Assembly (NCBI RefSeq): GCF_029813835.1
Contig: NZ_JARVKV010000045.1
Coordinates: 1 to 54,149, forward strand
Length of the DNA: 54,149 nucleotides
From: Streptomyces sp. DH37
GTDB lineage: Bacteria > Actinomycetota > Actinomycetes > Streptomycetales > Streptomycetaceae
Direction of reading: 5' to 3'
Below the pieces are notes generated by a model. It saw nothing but the letters and a program-made list of their open reading frames with translations, was not told the DNA's origin and did no database searches. Shown here piece by piece: positions 23,288-31,619 of the stretch; the stretch's first letter is position 1, and every line of letters starts with the position of its first letter. Position numbers and translations under genes: made by a program.

Positions 23288-23917
23288 TCAGTGGCCGCGG
23301 GTGATCCACTCCTGGAGGTGGGGGGCCTCGGCGCCGATGGTGGTGGAGGGACCGTGACCGGTGCGGACCACCGTCTCGGGGGGCAGGGTCAGCAGACGGG
23401 TGCGGATGGAGTCGATGATCGTGGGGAAATCGGAGAAGGACCGCCCCGTCGCGCCGGGCCCGCCCGCGAAGAGGGTGTCCCCGGTGAAGACCGTGCCCAG
23501 CGCCGGCGCGTACAGGCAGACCGCGCCCGGCGCGTGACCGGGGGTGTGCAGCACCGTCAGCTCGGTGCCGGCCACGGTCAGCACCTGCCCGTCGGCCAGC
23601 TCCCCCTCCGGCGCCCGGTCCGGATGCGTGCGCTCCCACAGCGGCCGGTCCTCGGGGTGGAGCAGCACCGGCGCGCCGGTGGCCTCGGCCAGCGCCGGAG
23701 CGGCGCCGACGTGGTCGTCGTGGGCGTGGGTGCAGACGATGGCGGTCAGCCGCCTCCCGGCCAGGGCCCGTGCGATGGCGTCGGCGTCGTGGGCGGCGTC
23801 GACGACGATCGCCTCGTCCTTGTCGCCGACGATCCAGACGTTGTTGTCCACCTCCCAGACACCGCCGTCCAGGGAGAAGGTGCCGGAGGTGGTCAGATGG
23901 TCGATCCGCGCGGTCAC
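23288..23917 (-). CDS. MBL-fold metallohydrolase, partner of the mycothiol formaldehyde dehydrogenase
   Basis: 209 residues with a complete metallo-beta-lactamase fold: the metal motif CTHAHDDHVG, then LHTPGHAPGAVCLY, VFTGDTLFAGG and a late RTGHGPSTTIG histidine. Genes of this type next to S-(hydroxymethyl)mycothiol dehydrogenase are thought to hydrolyse the S-formylmycothiol product, in parallel with glyoxalase II-like enzymes. Its start overlaps the end of the dehydrogenase by 4 bp (ATGA), so the two are translationally coupled. Confidence 0.85.
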   Translation of the reverse strand: MTARIDHLTTSGTFSLDGGVWEVDNNVWIVGDKDEAIVVDAAHDADAIARALAGRRLTAIVCTHAHDDHVGAAPALAEATGAPVLLHPEDRPLWERTHPDRAPEGELADGQVLTVAGTELTVLHTPGHAPGAVCLYAPALGTVFTGDTLFAGGPGATGRSFSDFPTIIDSIRTRLLTLPPETVVRTGHGPSTTIGAEAPHLQEWITRGH

Positions 23918-24999
23918 CAGACCACCACCGAGCGCAGCACCTCGCCCGCGCCCATGCGGGCGAAGGCCTCCTCCACGTCCTCCAGCGCGATGGTCTCGGA
24001 CACGAACGCCCCCAGGTCCAGCCGGCCCTGGAGGTGGAGGTCGATCAGCGCGGGGAAGTCCCGGGAGGGCAGGCAGTCGCCGTACCAGGAGGACTTCAGC
24101 GCGCCGCCGCGGCCGAAGACGTCCAGCAGCGGCAGTTCCAGCGTCATCTCGGGGGTGGGCACCCCCACCAGCACCACCGTGCCCGCCAGGTCCCGGGCGT
24201 AGAAGGCCTGCCGGTAGGTCTCGGGCACCCCGACCGCGTCGATGACCACGTCCGCCCCGAATCCGCCGGTCAGCTCCCGGATCGCCTCGACGGGGTCGGC
24301 GGAGCGCGAGTCGACGGTGTGGGTGGCGCCCAGCTTCCGCGCGGTGGCGAGCTTGCGCTCGTCGATGTCGACGGCGATGACCTTGGAGGCCCCGGCCAGG
24401 TTGGCGCCCATCACCGCCGCCCCGCCCACCCCGCCGCAGCCGATGACGGCCACACTGTCACCGCGGCCCACGTTCCCGGTGTTCAGGGCCGCCCCGAGCC
24501 CGGCCATCACCCCGCAGCCCAGCAGTCCGGCCACGGCCGGAGAGGCGGCCGGATCGACCTTGGTGCACTGCCCGGCGTGGACCAGGGTCTTGTCGGCGAA
24601 GGCCCCGATGCCCAGCGCCGCGGACAGCTCGGTGCCGTCCTCCAGCGTCATCGGCCGGGCGGCGTTGTGGGTGGCGAAGCAGTACCAGGGGCGCCCGCGC
24701 CGGCAGGCGCGGCACTGCCCGCACACCGCGCGCCAGTTCAGCACCACGAAGTCCCCGGGCGCCACCTCGCTCACCCCCTCCCCCACCGCCTCCACCACAC
24801 CCGCGGCCTCGTGCCCCAGCAGGAACGGGAAGTCGTCGGTGATGCCGCCCTGGCGGTAGTGGAGGTCGGTGTGGCACACCCCGCAGGCCCGCACCTCCAC
24901 CACCGCCTCCCCCGGCCCCGGATCGGGCACCACCACCGTCTCCACCCCGACCGGCTCGCCCTTCGAACGGGCCACGACTGCGCGTACCTGCTGAGGCAT
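23914..24999 (-). CDS. mscR: S-(hydroxymethyl)mycothiol dehydrogenase (mycothiol-dependent formaldehyde dehydrogenase)
   Basis: 361-residue zinc-dependent medium-chain dehydrogenase. Catalytic zinc: ACGVCHTDLHYRQGG and GHEAAGVVEAVG; structural zinc: CGQCRACRRGRPWYC; NAD site: VIGCGGVGGAAVMGA with Asp in VAVDIDERK. The sequence FATHNAARPMTLEDG and overall length match the actinobacterial mycothiol-specific enzyme (MscR/AdhE2) rather than the glutathione type. It oxidises the formaldehyde-mycothiol adduct and may reduce S-nitrosomycothiol. It is the first gene of a two-gene unit with the MBL-fold hydrolase. Its presence implies mycothiol biosynthesis, consistent with an actinomycete. Confidence 0.92.
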   Translation of the reverse strand: MPQQVRAVVARSKGEPVGVETVVVPDPGPGEAVVEVRACGVCHTDLHYRQGGITDDFPFLLGHEAAGVVEAVGEGVSEVAPGDFVVLNWRAVCGQCRACRRGRPWYCFATHNAARPMTLEDGTELSAALGIGAFADKTLVHAGQCTKVDPAASPAVAGLLGCGVMAGLGAALNTGNVGRGDSVAVIGCGGVGGAAVMGANLAGASKVIAVDIDERKLATARKLGATHTVDSRSADPVEAIRELTGGFGADVVIDAVGVPETYRQAFYARDLAGTVVLVGVPTPEMTLELPLLDVFGRGGALKSSWYGDCLPSRDFPALIDLHLQGRLDLGAFVSETIALEDVEEAFARMGAGEVLRSVVVW

Positions 25000-25073
25000 G
25001 ACTGCCTTCCCTTCGTTTCACCCCGCCGGACCGGACCGGAGGAGGACCAGCGGCGGTGGGCCTGACAGCACCG

Positions 25074-26250
25074 CTACCCAGAACCCCCTCCGCCGACCCG
25101 CCGTACCACCCGCAGCAGGTACTCCTCGCGGTCGAGCGGGTCGTGGTCCGTGCGCGGACGGGCCGGGGGCTGGCCGGTGACCGGCCGGTAGGGGTCGAAG
25201 GCGGTCTCCGGCACCCCCTCGCCGCTGGTCAGCGCCGGCAGCCGCTGCCCCGGCGCGCGCACCCGGGCCGCCGGGATGTCGCCCTCCGGCAGGTGGGGCG
25301 AGCCCCGGGCCCCGTCGTCCGCGGCACCGCGCCCAGGTGCGTCGGCACGGGCAGCACCGCCGCGAACGCCTCCGCCGGAACCTCCGGGCGGAATCCGGGC
25401 GGAAGCGGTGCACCGGTTCGTGCACCCTGGTGCCGGCCCGCCTCAGCGCCCCGGTCGGGACCAGCGGGGTCAGGTCGCGGAAGTCCCCGGCCGTGCTCGG
25501 GATGCTCTTGTCGAAGACGGCGTGGGAGTGGCTCTGCCGTGGGCAGTGGCCGGAGTGCGTCACGGTGAGGGCGCAGTCGGGGATCCGCCACCCGTACAGC
25601 CCCTGACGGAGGGTCGCGCGCACGGTCTCCCCAACTGCCCCGAAGAAGGCGGACGGCATCGAGCCGGGCTCGACCTCCAGCCGGACCCCGTCGTACCGCA
25701 GGCCGATCAGGGGGTCCCGTTCGGCGAGCCGAGGAACACCGGGGGCGCCGGCGCCCCCGGTCCGCTCCGCGAGCCCGGCGCGGAGCCGGCCGTACGGGGG
25801 TGGCGGCCCGTCCCCGGCGTACGCGGCCGGGGAGGCGTCGTCGTGCTCGGCGAGCAGTTCGGTCAGCCGTGCGGTGAAGGCGGCGTCGGACGGGCCGTGG
25901 GGGACGAAGGCGCAGTCGCGGGTGCCCTGGCCGCGCACCGTTCCCATCGGGACGGTCGCGGGTGCCGGCTTCCCGGCGATGTCGCGCAGCACGCGCCCGC
26001 ACCGGGCGCCGGTCCGGTCGGCCTTGTCGGTCGGCCTTGTCGACGGGGAGCGGGGTGGGGCGCGCAGCCGCCGCAGCGTCCGCATCAACACACGGGTCCG
26101 CGCCTGCACGCCCTCGACGGCGGAGACCACCGGCACGGCGCCGTCGAGCACGCCGAGCGCCCGTTCCACCTCGGCGATGAGGTCCGGGTGGCCGGGGGCG
26201 TCGATCAGGTTGACCGTGCGGCGGAAAGCCGGGACGGGGCCGGGCGCCGG
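25074..26250 (-). pseudogene. Decayed OtrA/TetM-like ribosome-protection GTPase gene
   Basis: Blocks of an EF-G-like ribosomal protection protein can be followed in order on the minus strand: VNLIDAPGHPDLIAEVERAL then GVQARTRVLMRTLRRLRAP near 26214-26060, DKADRTGA, LRYDGVRLEVEPGSMPSAFF, RQGLYGWRIPDCALTVTHSG, FRDLTPLV, then in a second frame VPAEAFAAVLPVPTHLGAVP, then in a third frame QRLPALTSGEGVPETAFDPY and NPL-like DREEYLLRVVRRV ending at 25074. The N-terminal P-loop (GHVDAGKT) is missing, at least two frame changes lie near 25390 and 25300, and a 13-bp duplication (26017-26042) together with a nearby 1-bp loss scrambles the region before the G4 motif. The intact form would protect ribosomes from tetracyclines. 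This copy cannot make a working GTPase. Confidence 0.75.
26017..26042. repeat. 13-bp exact tandem duplication inside the ribosome-protection pseudogene
   Basis: GTCGGCCTTGTCG occurs at 26017-26029 and again at 26030-26042. On the coding (minus) strand it doubles the codons for DKAD. Thirteen bases shift the frame, but a probable single-base loss about 20 bp earlier on the coding strand restores it. Confidence 0.85.
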
Positions 26251-26498
26251 GGACGGCAGGCCGCCGTGCCACCGGCACGACGCGGACGCGGGGCGGCGGC
26301 AGGGCGGCAGCGGGAGGAGCGTGTACCGCCCGGCCCCGGTCCTGTAGCGTTGCCGTTCCGCAGCGGCGCGCGGCCGAGGAGGTGGGATCCATCGACGCCA
26401 GGTCAGGCTGGGTGCTCTCGCCCCGCGGCCCCGCGAAGGCGCCGGTTCTCCGGCGCGGGTGACCGCGAGAGCGCCCTTCGGCATCCCGGAAGGCCCTC

Positions 26499-27329
26499 AT
26501 GCCACTTCCCTCTCCCCTCCCGTCTCCGCCCCCGTCTCCGTCCCTGTCCGCCGTCGCCGCCCGGCTCCGGGCCTCCGGCTGCGTCTTCGCCGAGGACGAG
26601 GCGCGGCTCCTGCTGTCCGCCGCCCGTACGCCGGGCGAGCTCGCCGCCATGGTGGAGCGCCGGGCGGGCGGCCTGCCGCTCGAACACGTCCTGGGCTGGG
26701 CCGAGTTCTGCGGTCTGCGCATCGCCGTGGACCCCGGGGTCTTCGTGCCCCGCCGCCGTACCGAGTTCCTCGCCCGGCGGGCCGCGGCGCTCGCCCGGCG
26801 GGCCCGCGGGCGGTCCCGCGCCGTCGTCGTCGACCTGTGCTGCGGCTCGGGCGCGGTGGGCGCCGCGGTGGCCGCGGCCGTGGAGGGGGTGGAGCTGTAC
26901 GCCGCCGACGTCGACCCCGCCGCGGTGCGGTGCGCCCGCCGCAACCTCGCCTCCGCCGGAGGCCGGGTGTACGAGGGCGATCTGTACGGGCCGCTGCCCG
27001 CCGCGCTGCGCGGCCGCGTCGACGTCCTGGTCGCCAACGCGCCCTACGTGCCCACCGGCGAGATCGGGCTGCTGCCGCCGGAGGCCCGGGTCCACGAGCC
27101 GCCGGCGGCGCTCGACGGCGGCTCGGACGGGCTCGCCGTCCAGCGGCGGGTGATCGGGGAGGCGCCGCGGTGGCTGGCGCCGGGCGGCCGGCTGCTGGTG
27201 GAGACCGGCGAGCGGCAGGCGCCGGGGACGGCGGAGGCCGTCGCACGGGCCGGGCTGGTACCGGAGGTGGCCGTCTGCGAGGAGCTGTACGCCACCGTCG
27301 TCGTCGGCGCCCGGGGCGGGCGGGGGTGA
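26499..27329 (+). CDS. PrmC/HemK-like putative protein N5-glutamine methyltransferase
   Basis: 276 residues of the HemK family: the N-terminal substrate-binding part GLPLEHVLGWAEFCGLRIAV then GVFVPRRRTEFL, the SAM loop VVDLCCGSGAVGAAV, the acidic AADVDPAAV, and the catalytic tetrapeptide, here NAPY instead of the usual NPPY. The family methylates glutamine side chains, classically in release factors; the NAPY variant and short N-terminus fit the less-studied actinobacterial paralogue group, so the target protein is uncertain. The ATG at 26499 has GGAAGG upstream. It converges with the GH9 cellulase gene across an 18-bp hairpin. Confidence 0.85.
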   Translation: MPLPSPLPSPPPSPSLSAVAARLRASGCVFAEDEARLLLSAARTPGELAAMVERRAGGLPLEHVLGWAEFCGLRIAVDPGVFVPRRRTEFLARRAAALARRARGRSRAVVVDLCCGSGAVGAAVAAAVEGVELYAADVDPAAVRCARRNLASAGGRVYEGDLYGPLPAALRGRVDVLVANAPYVPTGEIGLLPPEARVHEPPAALDGGSDGLAVQRRVIGEAPRWLAPGGRLLVETGERQAPGTAEAVARAGLVPEVAVCEELYATVVVGARGGRG

Positions 27330-27333
27330 CGGC

Positions 27334-27374
27334 GGAGGGCCGGGACGCCCCGTCGCGGGGTGTCCCGGCCCTCC
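27334..27374. terminator. 18-bp bidirectional hairpin
   Basis: GGAGGGCCGGGACGCCCC (27334-27351) pairs with 27357-27374 with one G-T wobble and a 5-nt loop. It begins 4 nt after the methyltransferase stop and also lies downstream of the GH9 stop on the other strand, so it can end both. Confidence 0.75.
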
Positions 27375-27407
27375 GGTCGGGAGGCGTGCGGTCGGTGGTG
27401 TGTCAGG

Positions 27408-30071
27408 TCACTTGACCGCGCAGGCCTTCCCGTTCAGGGAGACGGCGGCCGGGTTGGCCGCCTGGCCGCTGGAGGTGCCGTTGAAGCCGAAGTTCACCGA
27501 ACCGCCCGCCGGGATGGTGGTGTTCCACGGCGCCGGCTTGGCGACGACGTTCCGGCCGGTCTGGGTGACCTGGGCGCTCCACGCCTGGGTGATCTTCTGG
27601 TCGTCGGCGAAGGACCAGGTCAGCTCCCACGGGCTGACCGTCTGGGCACCGGTGTTCCGCACCGTCACATTGGTGCTGAAGCCGCTGTTCCACCGGTTCG
27701 AGGAGTAGGTGACCTCGCAGGTGGGGGTGCCGGGCTCCTCGCCGCCCGGACCCTCGTCGCCGCCCTGGCCGAGGTCGTCGACGTAGGAGGCGACCCAGGC
27801 CAGCGGGGCGTTCCAGTTGATGGTGATCTCGTTGGTGGCCCAGGACTCGATGTGGTCGATGTAGCACATCGCCGGGGCGCAGCCCTTGAGCTTGTCCTGG
27901 GCGACCGGGTCCTGGATGTCGACGTTCGGGCCGCCCGCGACGGAGCCGGGGGCCGGGTTGGGCAGGTCGGGGTCGAGCTGGTTGGCCCAGAACCGGTGGT
28001 GCTGGTTGCGGGAGTCGCGCTCGCCGTAGCCGGTGACGTAGGACTGGTTGAGCGGGTTGCGGCCGAGCAGGTAGTCCAGGCCGCGCAGCACCGCGTCGCG
28101 GTACTTCGCCTCGCCGGTCAGGTCGTGGGCGGTGCCGAGGACGACCATGTTGTTGAGCACCTGGCTGTTGGAGCCCCACACGTAGTGGTTGTCCTGCGGG
28201 GCGTAGGGCACGCCGTACGCGGCGGCGCGCGAGTCGGCGGCGTAGCCGTCGGCGGCCTCGGTGACCATGGCGCGCACCGCCTGGAGCTGGCTCGCGGTGA
28301 GCTGGTTGGGCACGGTGGCCAGGCTCAGCGCGCCCAGGCCCGCGGTGGCGCCCCAGGACATGCCGCCGCGCGGGAAGACGGCGTCGGCGTCGCCGTGCAG
28401 CGGGGAGCCCAGGACGGCCTGACGGTAGGTGTCCTTGCCGGTGGTGACGAACAGTTCGGCGGCGGCCCAGTAGAACTCGTCGCGGACGTCGTCGTCGCTG
28501 TAGGCGCCGCCGCCGGTGCCGTCGTTGGGGTCGGCGAGCACGTCCGGGTGCGCCTTGGCGGCGGCCCAGGCGGTCTCGGCGGCGTCCAGGCACCTCTCGG
28601 CGAAGTCCGCGTCGTACTCCTCGAAGAGGCGGGCGCACTGGGCGGCGGAGGCGGCCACGTTGAGGGTGGCGGCGGTGGACGGCGGGTGCAGCTCGCGCGG
28701 CTGCGGGTCCTGGTGCGGCAGCAGCGGCAGGCCCGTCCACGCCTTGTCGTGGATCTTGTGGTGCGCCATGCCGGCCAGCGGCTCGCCCTCGGGGACCATC
28801 ATGCTCATCATGAAGTCCATCTGCCAGCGGGCCTCGTCCAGGATGTCCGGGACGCCGTTGCCGCGCTCGGGGACCCGCAGCTTGCCGTCGCCGAGCTTCT
28901 CGCCGCCGGTGTCCTCGGTGGTGAGGGTGCGCTCGTAGGTGGCCATCACCTGGGCGACGGAGATGCCGCCGTTGACGACGTACTTGCCGTGGTCGCCGGC
29001 GTCGTACCAGCCGCCGGAGACGTCGAGGGTGTAGTCGCACACCCCCGGCTGGCACGGGACCTCCGTGTCGCCCTGGTTGGGCGCGACGCCCACGTGGCCG
29101 GCGGGGCGGGCGTACTCCTCGCCCACGAGGTCGGCGTCGATCTCGATGCCGCTGCGGTTGTGGTAGAAGTACGCGAGCGCGTCCGAGCGCAGCGAGGCGT
29201 ACAGGTCGTCGCCGATGCCGAAGGGCTCGCTGGTCTGGCCGTCGACGGTGACCGTGTAGCCCTCGCCCGCCTCGGTGAACCCGCTGAAGTCGAAGGTGTG
29301 GACGTTCTGGCGCGAGGTCGGGTCGACGCCCTTGGGGGTGGTGGTGCCGGTGGCCTTCACCGCGCCGTCGGCGTTCTTGAGCGTCCAGGTCAGGGCCGAG
29401 GTGCTGTCGGTGACGAAGGTGCCGCTCTTGGGGCCCTGGGCGAGGTAGCCGACCTGGTTGACCCGCACGGGCGAGCCGGTGTCGGGCTCGTACACGGGCG
29501 GCTCGGCGCCGCCGGTGAGCGAGACGTCGTCCACGCAGAAGGTGTACGCCTGGTCGCCGCCGCCGATCTGGAAGGCGAGCTGGGCGGCCTCGTGGTCGGC
29601 CTTGGCGGTGAAGACGTGGGTGAAGGTCTTCGCCTCCGTGTCGATCCGGTCGGCCGAGGCGTGCTCCGTGGTCCAGGGCTCGGTGGCCATCTGCACGTTG
29701 GTGCGGACGGTGATCGGCGCCGTGGCGCTGGCGGTGAAGCTCAGCTCGTAGCCCTCGCCCGCGGCGAGCGGGAGGTCGTTCTGCCCGACGATGGCGTCCC
29801 AGGGGTTCTCCGTGCCGGCGGGTACGTCGGCGCACAGGCGTCCGTCGACGATCTTCCCGGGGGTGTTCTCCGTCCACCACCAGCCGGTGGTGCCGCTGGA
29901 GAAGTCGCCGTTGGTGATCAGTTCGGGGCCGTCGGCGGCCCCGGCCGCGAAGGCGGGAGCGGTGAGGACGCCGGCCAGCAGTCCGGCGGCGGCCACGGCG
30001 CCCAGCACGCGGCGTCTGCCGCGGCGCGGGCGGCCCGGCGCCTGGGGCTGACGGGACGGATGAGGTGTCAC
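27408..30071 (-). CDS. Secreted multidomain cellulase: CBM4 - Ig-like - GH9 - CBM2
   Basis: 887 residues. Signal peptide 1-43 (RRGRRRVLGAVAAAGLLAG to AFA), CBM4-type module 48-188 (ELITNGDFSSGTTGWWW), CelD-like Ig module 200-288 (PVRVNQVGYLAQGPKSGTF), GH9 catalytic domain about 292-755 with the catalytic aspartates in GGWYDAGDHGKYVVNGG (Asp357 and Asp360) and late NPLNQSYVTGYG and ESWATNEITINWNAPLAW (acid Glu), a short Gly/Glu linker, and a C-terminal CBM2. This is the architecture of processive endocellulases of theme D. GTG 30071 is chosen because GGAAGGA lies 8 nt upstream and the signal peptide begins there. A CebR box at 30146-30159 places it in the cello-oligosaccharide regulon with the GH12 gene. 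Confidence 0.93.
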   Translation of the reverse strand: MTPHPSRQPQAPGRPRRGRRRVLGAVAAAGLLAGVLTAPAFAAGAADGPELITNGDFSSGTTGWWWTENTPGKIVDGRLCADVPAGTENPWDAIVGQNDLPLAAGEGYELSFTASATAPITVRTNVQMATEPWTTEHASADRIDTEAKTFTHVFTAKADHEAAQLAFQIGGGDQAYTFCVDDVSLTGGAEPPVYEPDTGSPVRVNQVGYLAQGPKSGTFVTDSTSALTWTLKNADGAVKATGTTTPKGVDPTSRQNVHTFDFSGFTEAGEGYTVTVDGQTSEPFGIGDDLYASLRSDALAYFYHNRSGIEIDADLVGEEYARPAGHVGVAPNQGDTEVPCQPGVCDYTLDVSGGWYDAGDHGKYVVNGGISVAQVMATYERTLTTEDTGGEKLGDGKLRVPERGNGVPDILDEARWQMDFMMSMMVPEGEPLAGMAHHKIHDKAWTGLPLLPHQDPQPRELHPPSTAATLNVAASAAQCARLFEEYDADFAERCLDAAETAWAAAKAHPDVLADPNDGTGGGAYSDDDVRDEFYWAAAELFVTTGKDTYRQAVLGSPLHGDADAVFPRGGMSWGATAGLGALSLATVPNQLTASQLQAVRAMVTEAADGYAADSRAAAYGVPYAPQDNHYVWGSNSQVLNNMVVLGTAHDLTGEAKYRDAVLRGLDYLLGRNPLNQSYVTGYGERDSRNQHHRFWANQLDPDLPNPAPGSVAGGPNVDIQDPVAQDKLKGCAPAMCYIDHIESWATNEITINWNAPLAWVASYVDDLGQGGDEGPGGEEPGTPTCEVTYSSNRWNSGFSTNVTVRNTGAQTVSPWELTWSFADDQKITQAWSAQVTQTGRNVVAKPAPWNTTIPAGGSVNFGFNGTSSGQAANPAAVSLNGKACAVK

Positions 30072-30145
30072 AGTTCGGTCCTTCCGGCGTGGGAAAACGG
30101 ACGGGGGCGACGCGACGGCATGACGAGGTGGCACCCCCCTACGGA

Positions 30146-30159
30146 TGGGAGCGCTCCCA
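30146..30159. promoter_or_regulatory. CebR box (TGGGAGCGCTCCCA) of the GH9 cellulase
   Basis: A second perfect copy of the CebR palindrome, 75 bp before the GH9 start codon. It overlaps the predicted transcription start site of the promoter at 30163-30191. Confidence 0.85.
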
Positions 30160-30162
30160 TGC

Positions 30163-30191
30163 ATCGTGGGGTGCATGACAGACAGCGTCAA
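30163..30191 (-). promoter_or_regulatory. Predicted promoter of the GH9 cellulase
   Basis: On the minus strand TTGACG (30186-30191) is separated by 17 bp from CACGAT (30163-30168). The -35 box is good and the -10 box is weak, but its position relative to the CebR box supports it. Confidence 0.45.
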
Positions 30192-30339
30192 GACGTCGGA
30201 CACCACCAACGGGTTCCCGGTGCCGGACGGCCCGCGGGCCGGACTCCCCCAGCGACGCGGGGAGGTGACGGCTGGCCACGGCGGCGGACGGGTCCGCCGT
30301 ACGGCGCCGGTGCCGTACGGCGGACCCGGGACCGGCGGC

Positions 30340-31602
30340 TCAGCCCAGGGGCACCGCGGCGCGGGAGCCGGCGGACCGCCGGCTGGGGGGCACCGGGGGG
30401 GAGCGGTGGGCGCCCAGCCGGCGTCTCACCCCGCGCACCAGCCGCTCCGCCGTGAAACCGGCCCCGTAGACGAACCGCATGGACGGGCCGAAGGACGGCG
30501 CCGTGAGCAGACCGGCGAAGAACAGGCCCGGCACCGAGGACTCGAACCGGCCGTCCACCTCCGGCGCCCGGCCGGACCCCGCCAGCCGCAGGCGGTTGCG
30601 CACGTACGGGTCCAGCAGGCCCAGCCGTCCGATGTCCGGGACGAAGCCGGTGGCGGCCACCACGTGGTCGGTCTCCAGGGTCGTGACCGACCCCGCCGCG
30701 CTCTCCAGGCTCAGCCGCACCCCGTGGCCCGCCGGGACGGCCGCCCGCAGCCGTTGCCCGAGCAGCACCGGGATCCTGCTCTCCACCCGTTCCCGCAGCC
30801 ACCAGGCACCGGCCGGGCCCAGCGCCGTGGCCGCGATCCGCGTCCGCAGGGCGCCGGGCAGCCGCCGTACCGCCCAGGGGGTCTCGGACCACACCCAGCT
30901 GGGCCAGCCGGTGCCCAGCCCGCAGTGCGGGTCGCGCAGGGAGCGCAGCAGGGAGCGCTCCAGGGGCTGGGGCGGGGTGTTCCAGTTGACGCGGTCGGCG
31001 CGGGCCACCACCCGGGGGTGGGCGCCGCACTCGGCCAGCAGCGCGGCGGTCTCCAGGGCGGCCTGCCCGGCGCCGATCACCGTGACGTCCCGGCCGCGGA
31101 AGCGGGACAGGTCCTTGTGGTGGCTGCTGTGCGTGACGAGTTCGCGGGGCAGCGCCCGCAGCGGCTCCGGGCGGTGCACGAACGGCATCACGCCGACCGC
31201 CAGGGCGACGGTCCGCGTCAGAATCGTTTCGCCTCCCTCGGTCTCCACCAGGAAGCCGTCCGTCCGGAGGCGCACGGAGATGACCGTCTCCTCCTCGACC
31301 GCCGGCACGGCGGACCGCCCGAACCACAGCCCGTAGTCGGTGAAGACGTCGATCGGCAGCGGGGTGCCGTGCTCGGCGCGCAGCCCCCGCGAGGCGCAGT
31401 AGGCGGCCAGGGTGTGCTCGCCGGAGGGATCGGACAGGTTGGAGGACCAGGGCTCGGACTTGAGGAACATCCCCCCGGGCATGTGGTCGCGCCAGGAGGC
31501 CATCGGGCGGCCGAGGACGCGCAGTCCGATTCCGGCCGCCGCCGCGTGGGACGCGATCGACAGTCCGTAGGGGCCCGCGCCCACCACTACCAGGTCGTAC
31601 AT
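30340..31602 (-). CDS. Flavin-dependent NAD(P)H oxidoreductase (monooxygenase-like)
   Basis: 420 residues with two dinucleotide-binding sites: the FAD site VVVGAGPYGLSIASHAA at the very N-terminus and the NAD(P)H site VTVIGAGQAALETAALLAE near residue 170, plus the ATG-like VAATGFVPDI motif. The overall layout is that of class B-type or lysine/ornithine-hydroxylase-like flavoproteins. MASWRDHMPGGMFLKSEPWS near residue 35 resembles SidA-type relatives. No signal peptide. It starts 17 bp after the ATP-grasp gene on the same strand, so the two are co-transcribed and probably act on one product, which may decorate or accompany the exopolysaccharide made by the neighbouring locus. The substrate is unknown. 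The C-terminal 30 residues are disordered. Confidence 0.8.
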   Translation of the reverse strand: MYDLVVVGAGPYGLSIASHAAAAGIGLRVLGRPMASWRDHMPGGMFLKSEPWSSNLSDPSGEHTLAAYCASRGLRAEHGTPLPIDVFTDYGLWFGRSAVPAVEEETVISVRLRTDGFLVETEGGETILTRTVALAVGVMPFVHRPEPLRALPRELVTHSSHHKDLSRFRGRDVTVIGAGQAALETAALLAECGAHPRVVARADRVNWNTPPQPLERSLLRSLRDPHCGLGTGWPSWVWSETPWAVRRLPGALRTRIAATALGPAGAWWLRERVESRIPVLLGQRLRAAVPAGHGVRLSLESAAGSVTTLETDHVVAATGFVPDIGRLGLLDPYVRNRLRLAGSGRAPEVDGRFESSVPGLFFAGLLTAPSFGPSMRFVYGAGFTAERLVRGVRRRLGAHRSPPVPPSRRSAGSRAAVPLG

Positions 31603-31619
31603 GGCTGGTTACCGCTCTC

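Noticed and set aside
27360..30455. 1031-codon plus-strand frame over the GH9 gene
   Set aside because: Its sequence is the Val/Gly/Ala-rich mirror of the cellulase gene with no family match; the minus-strand GH9 frame explains the region fully.
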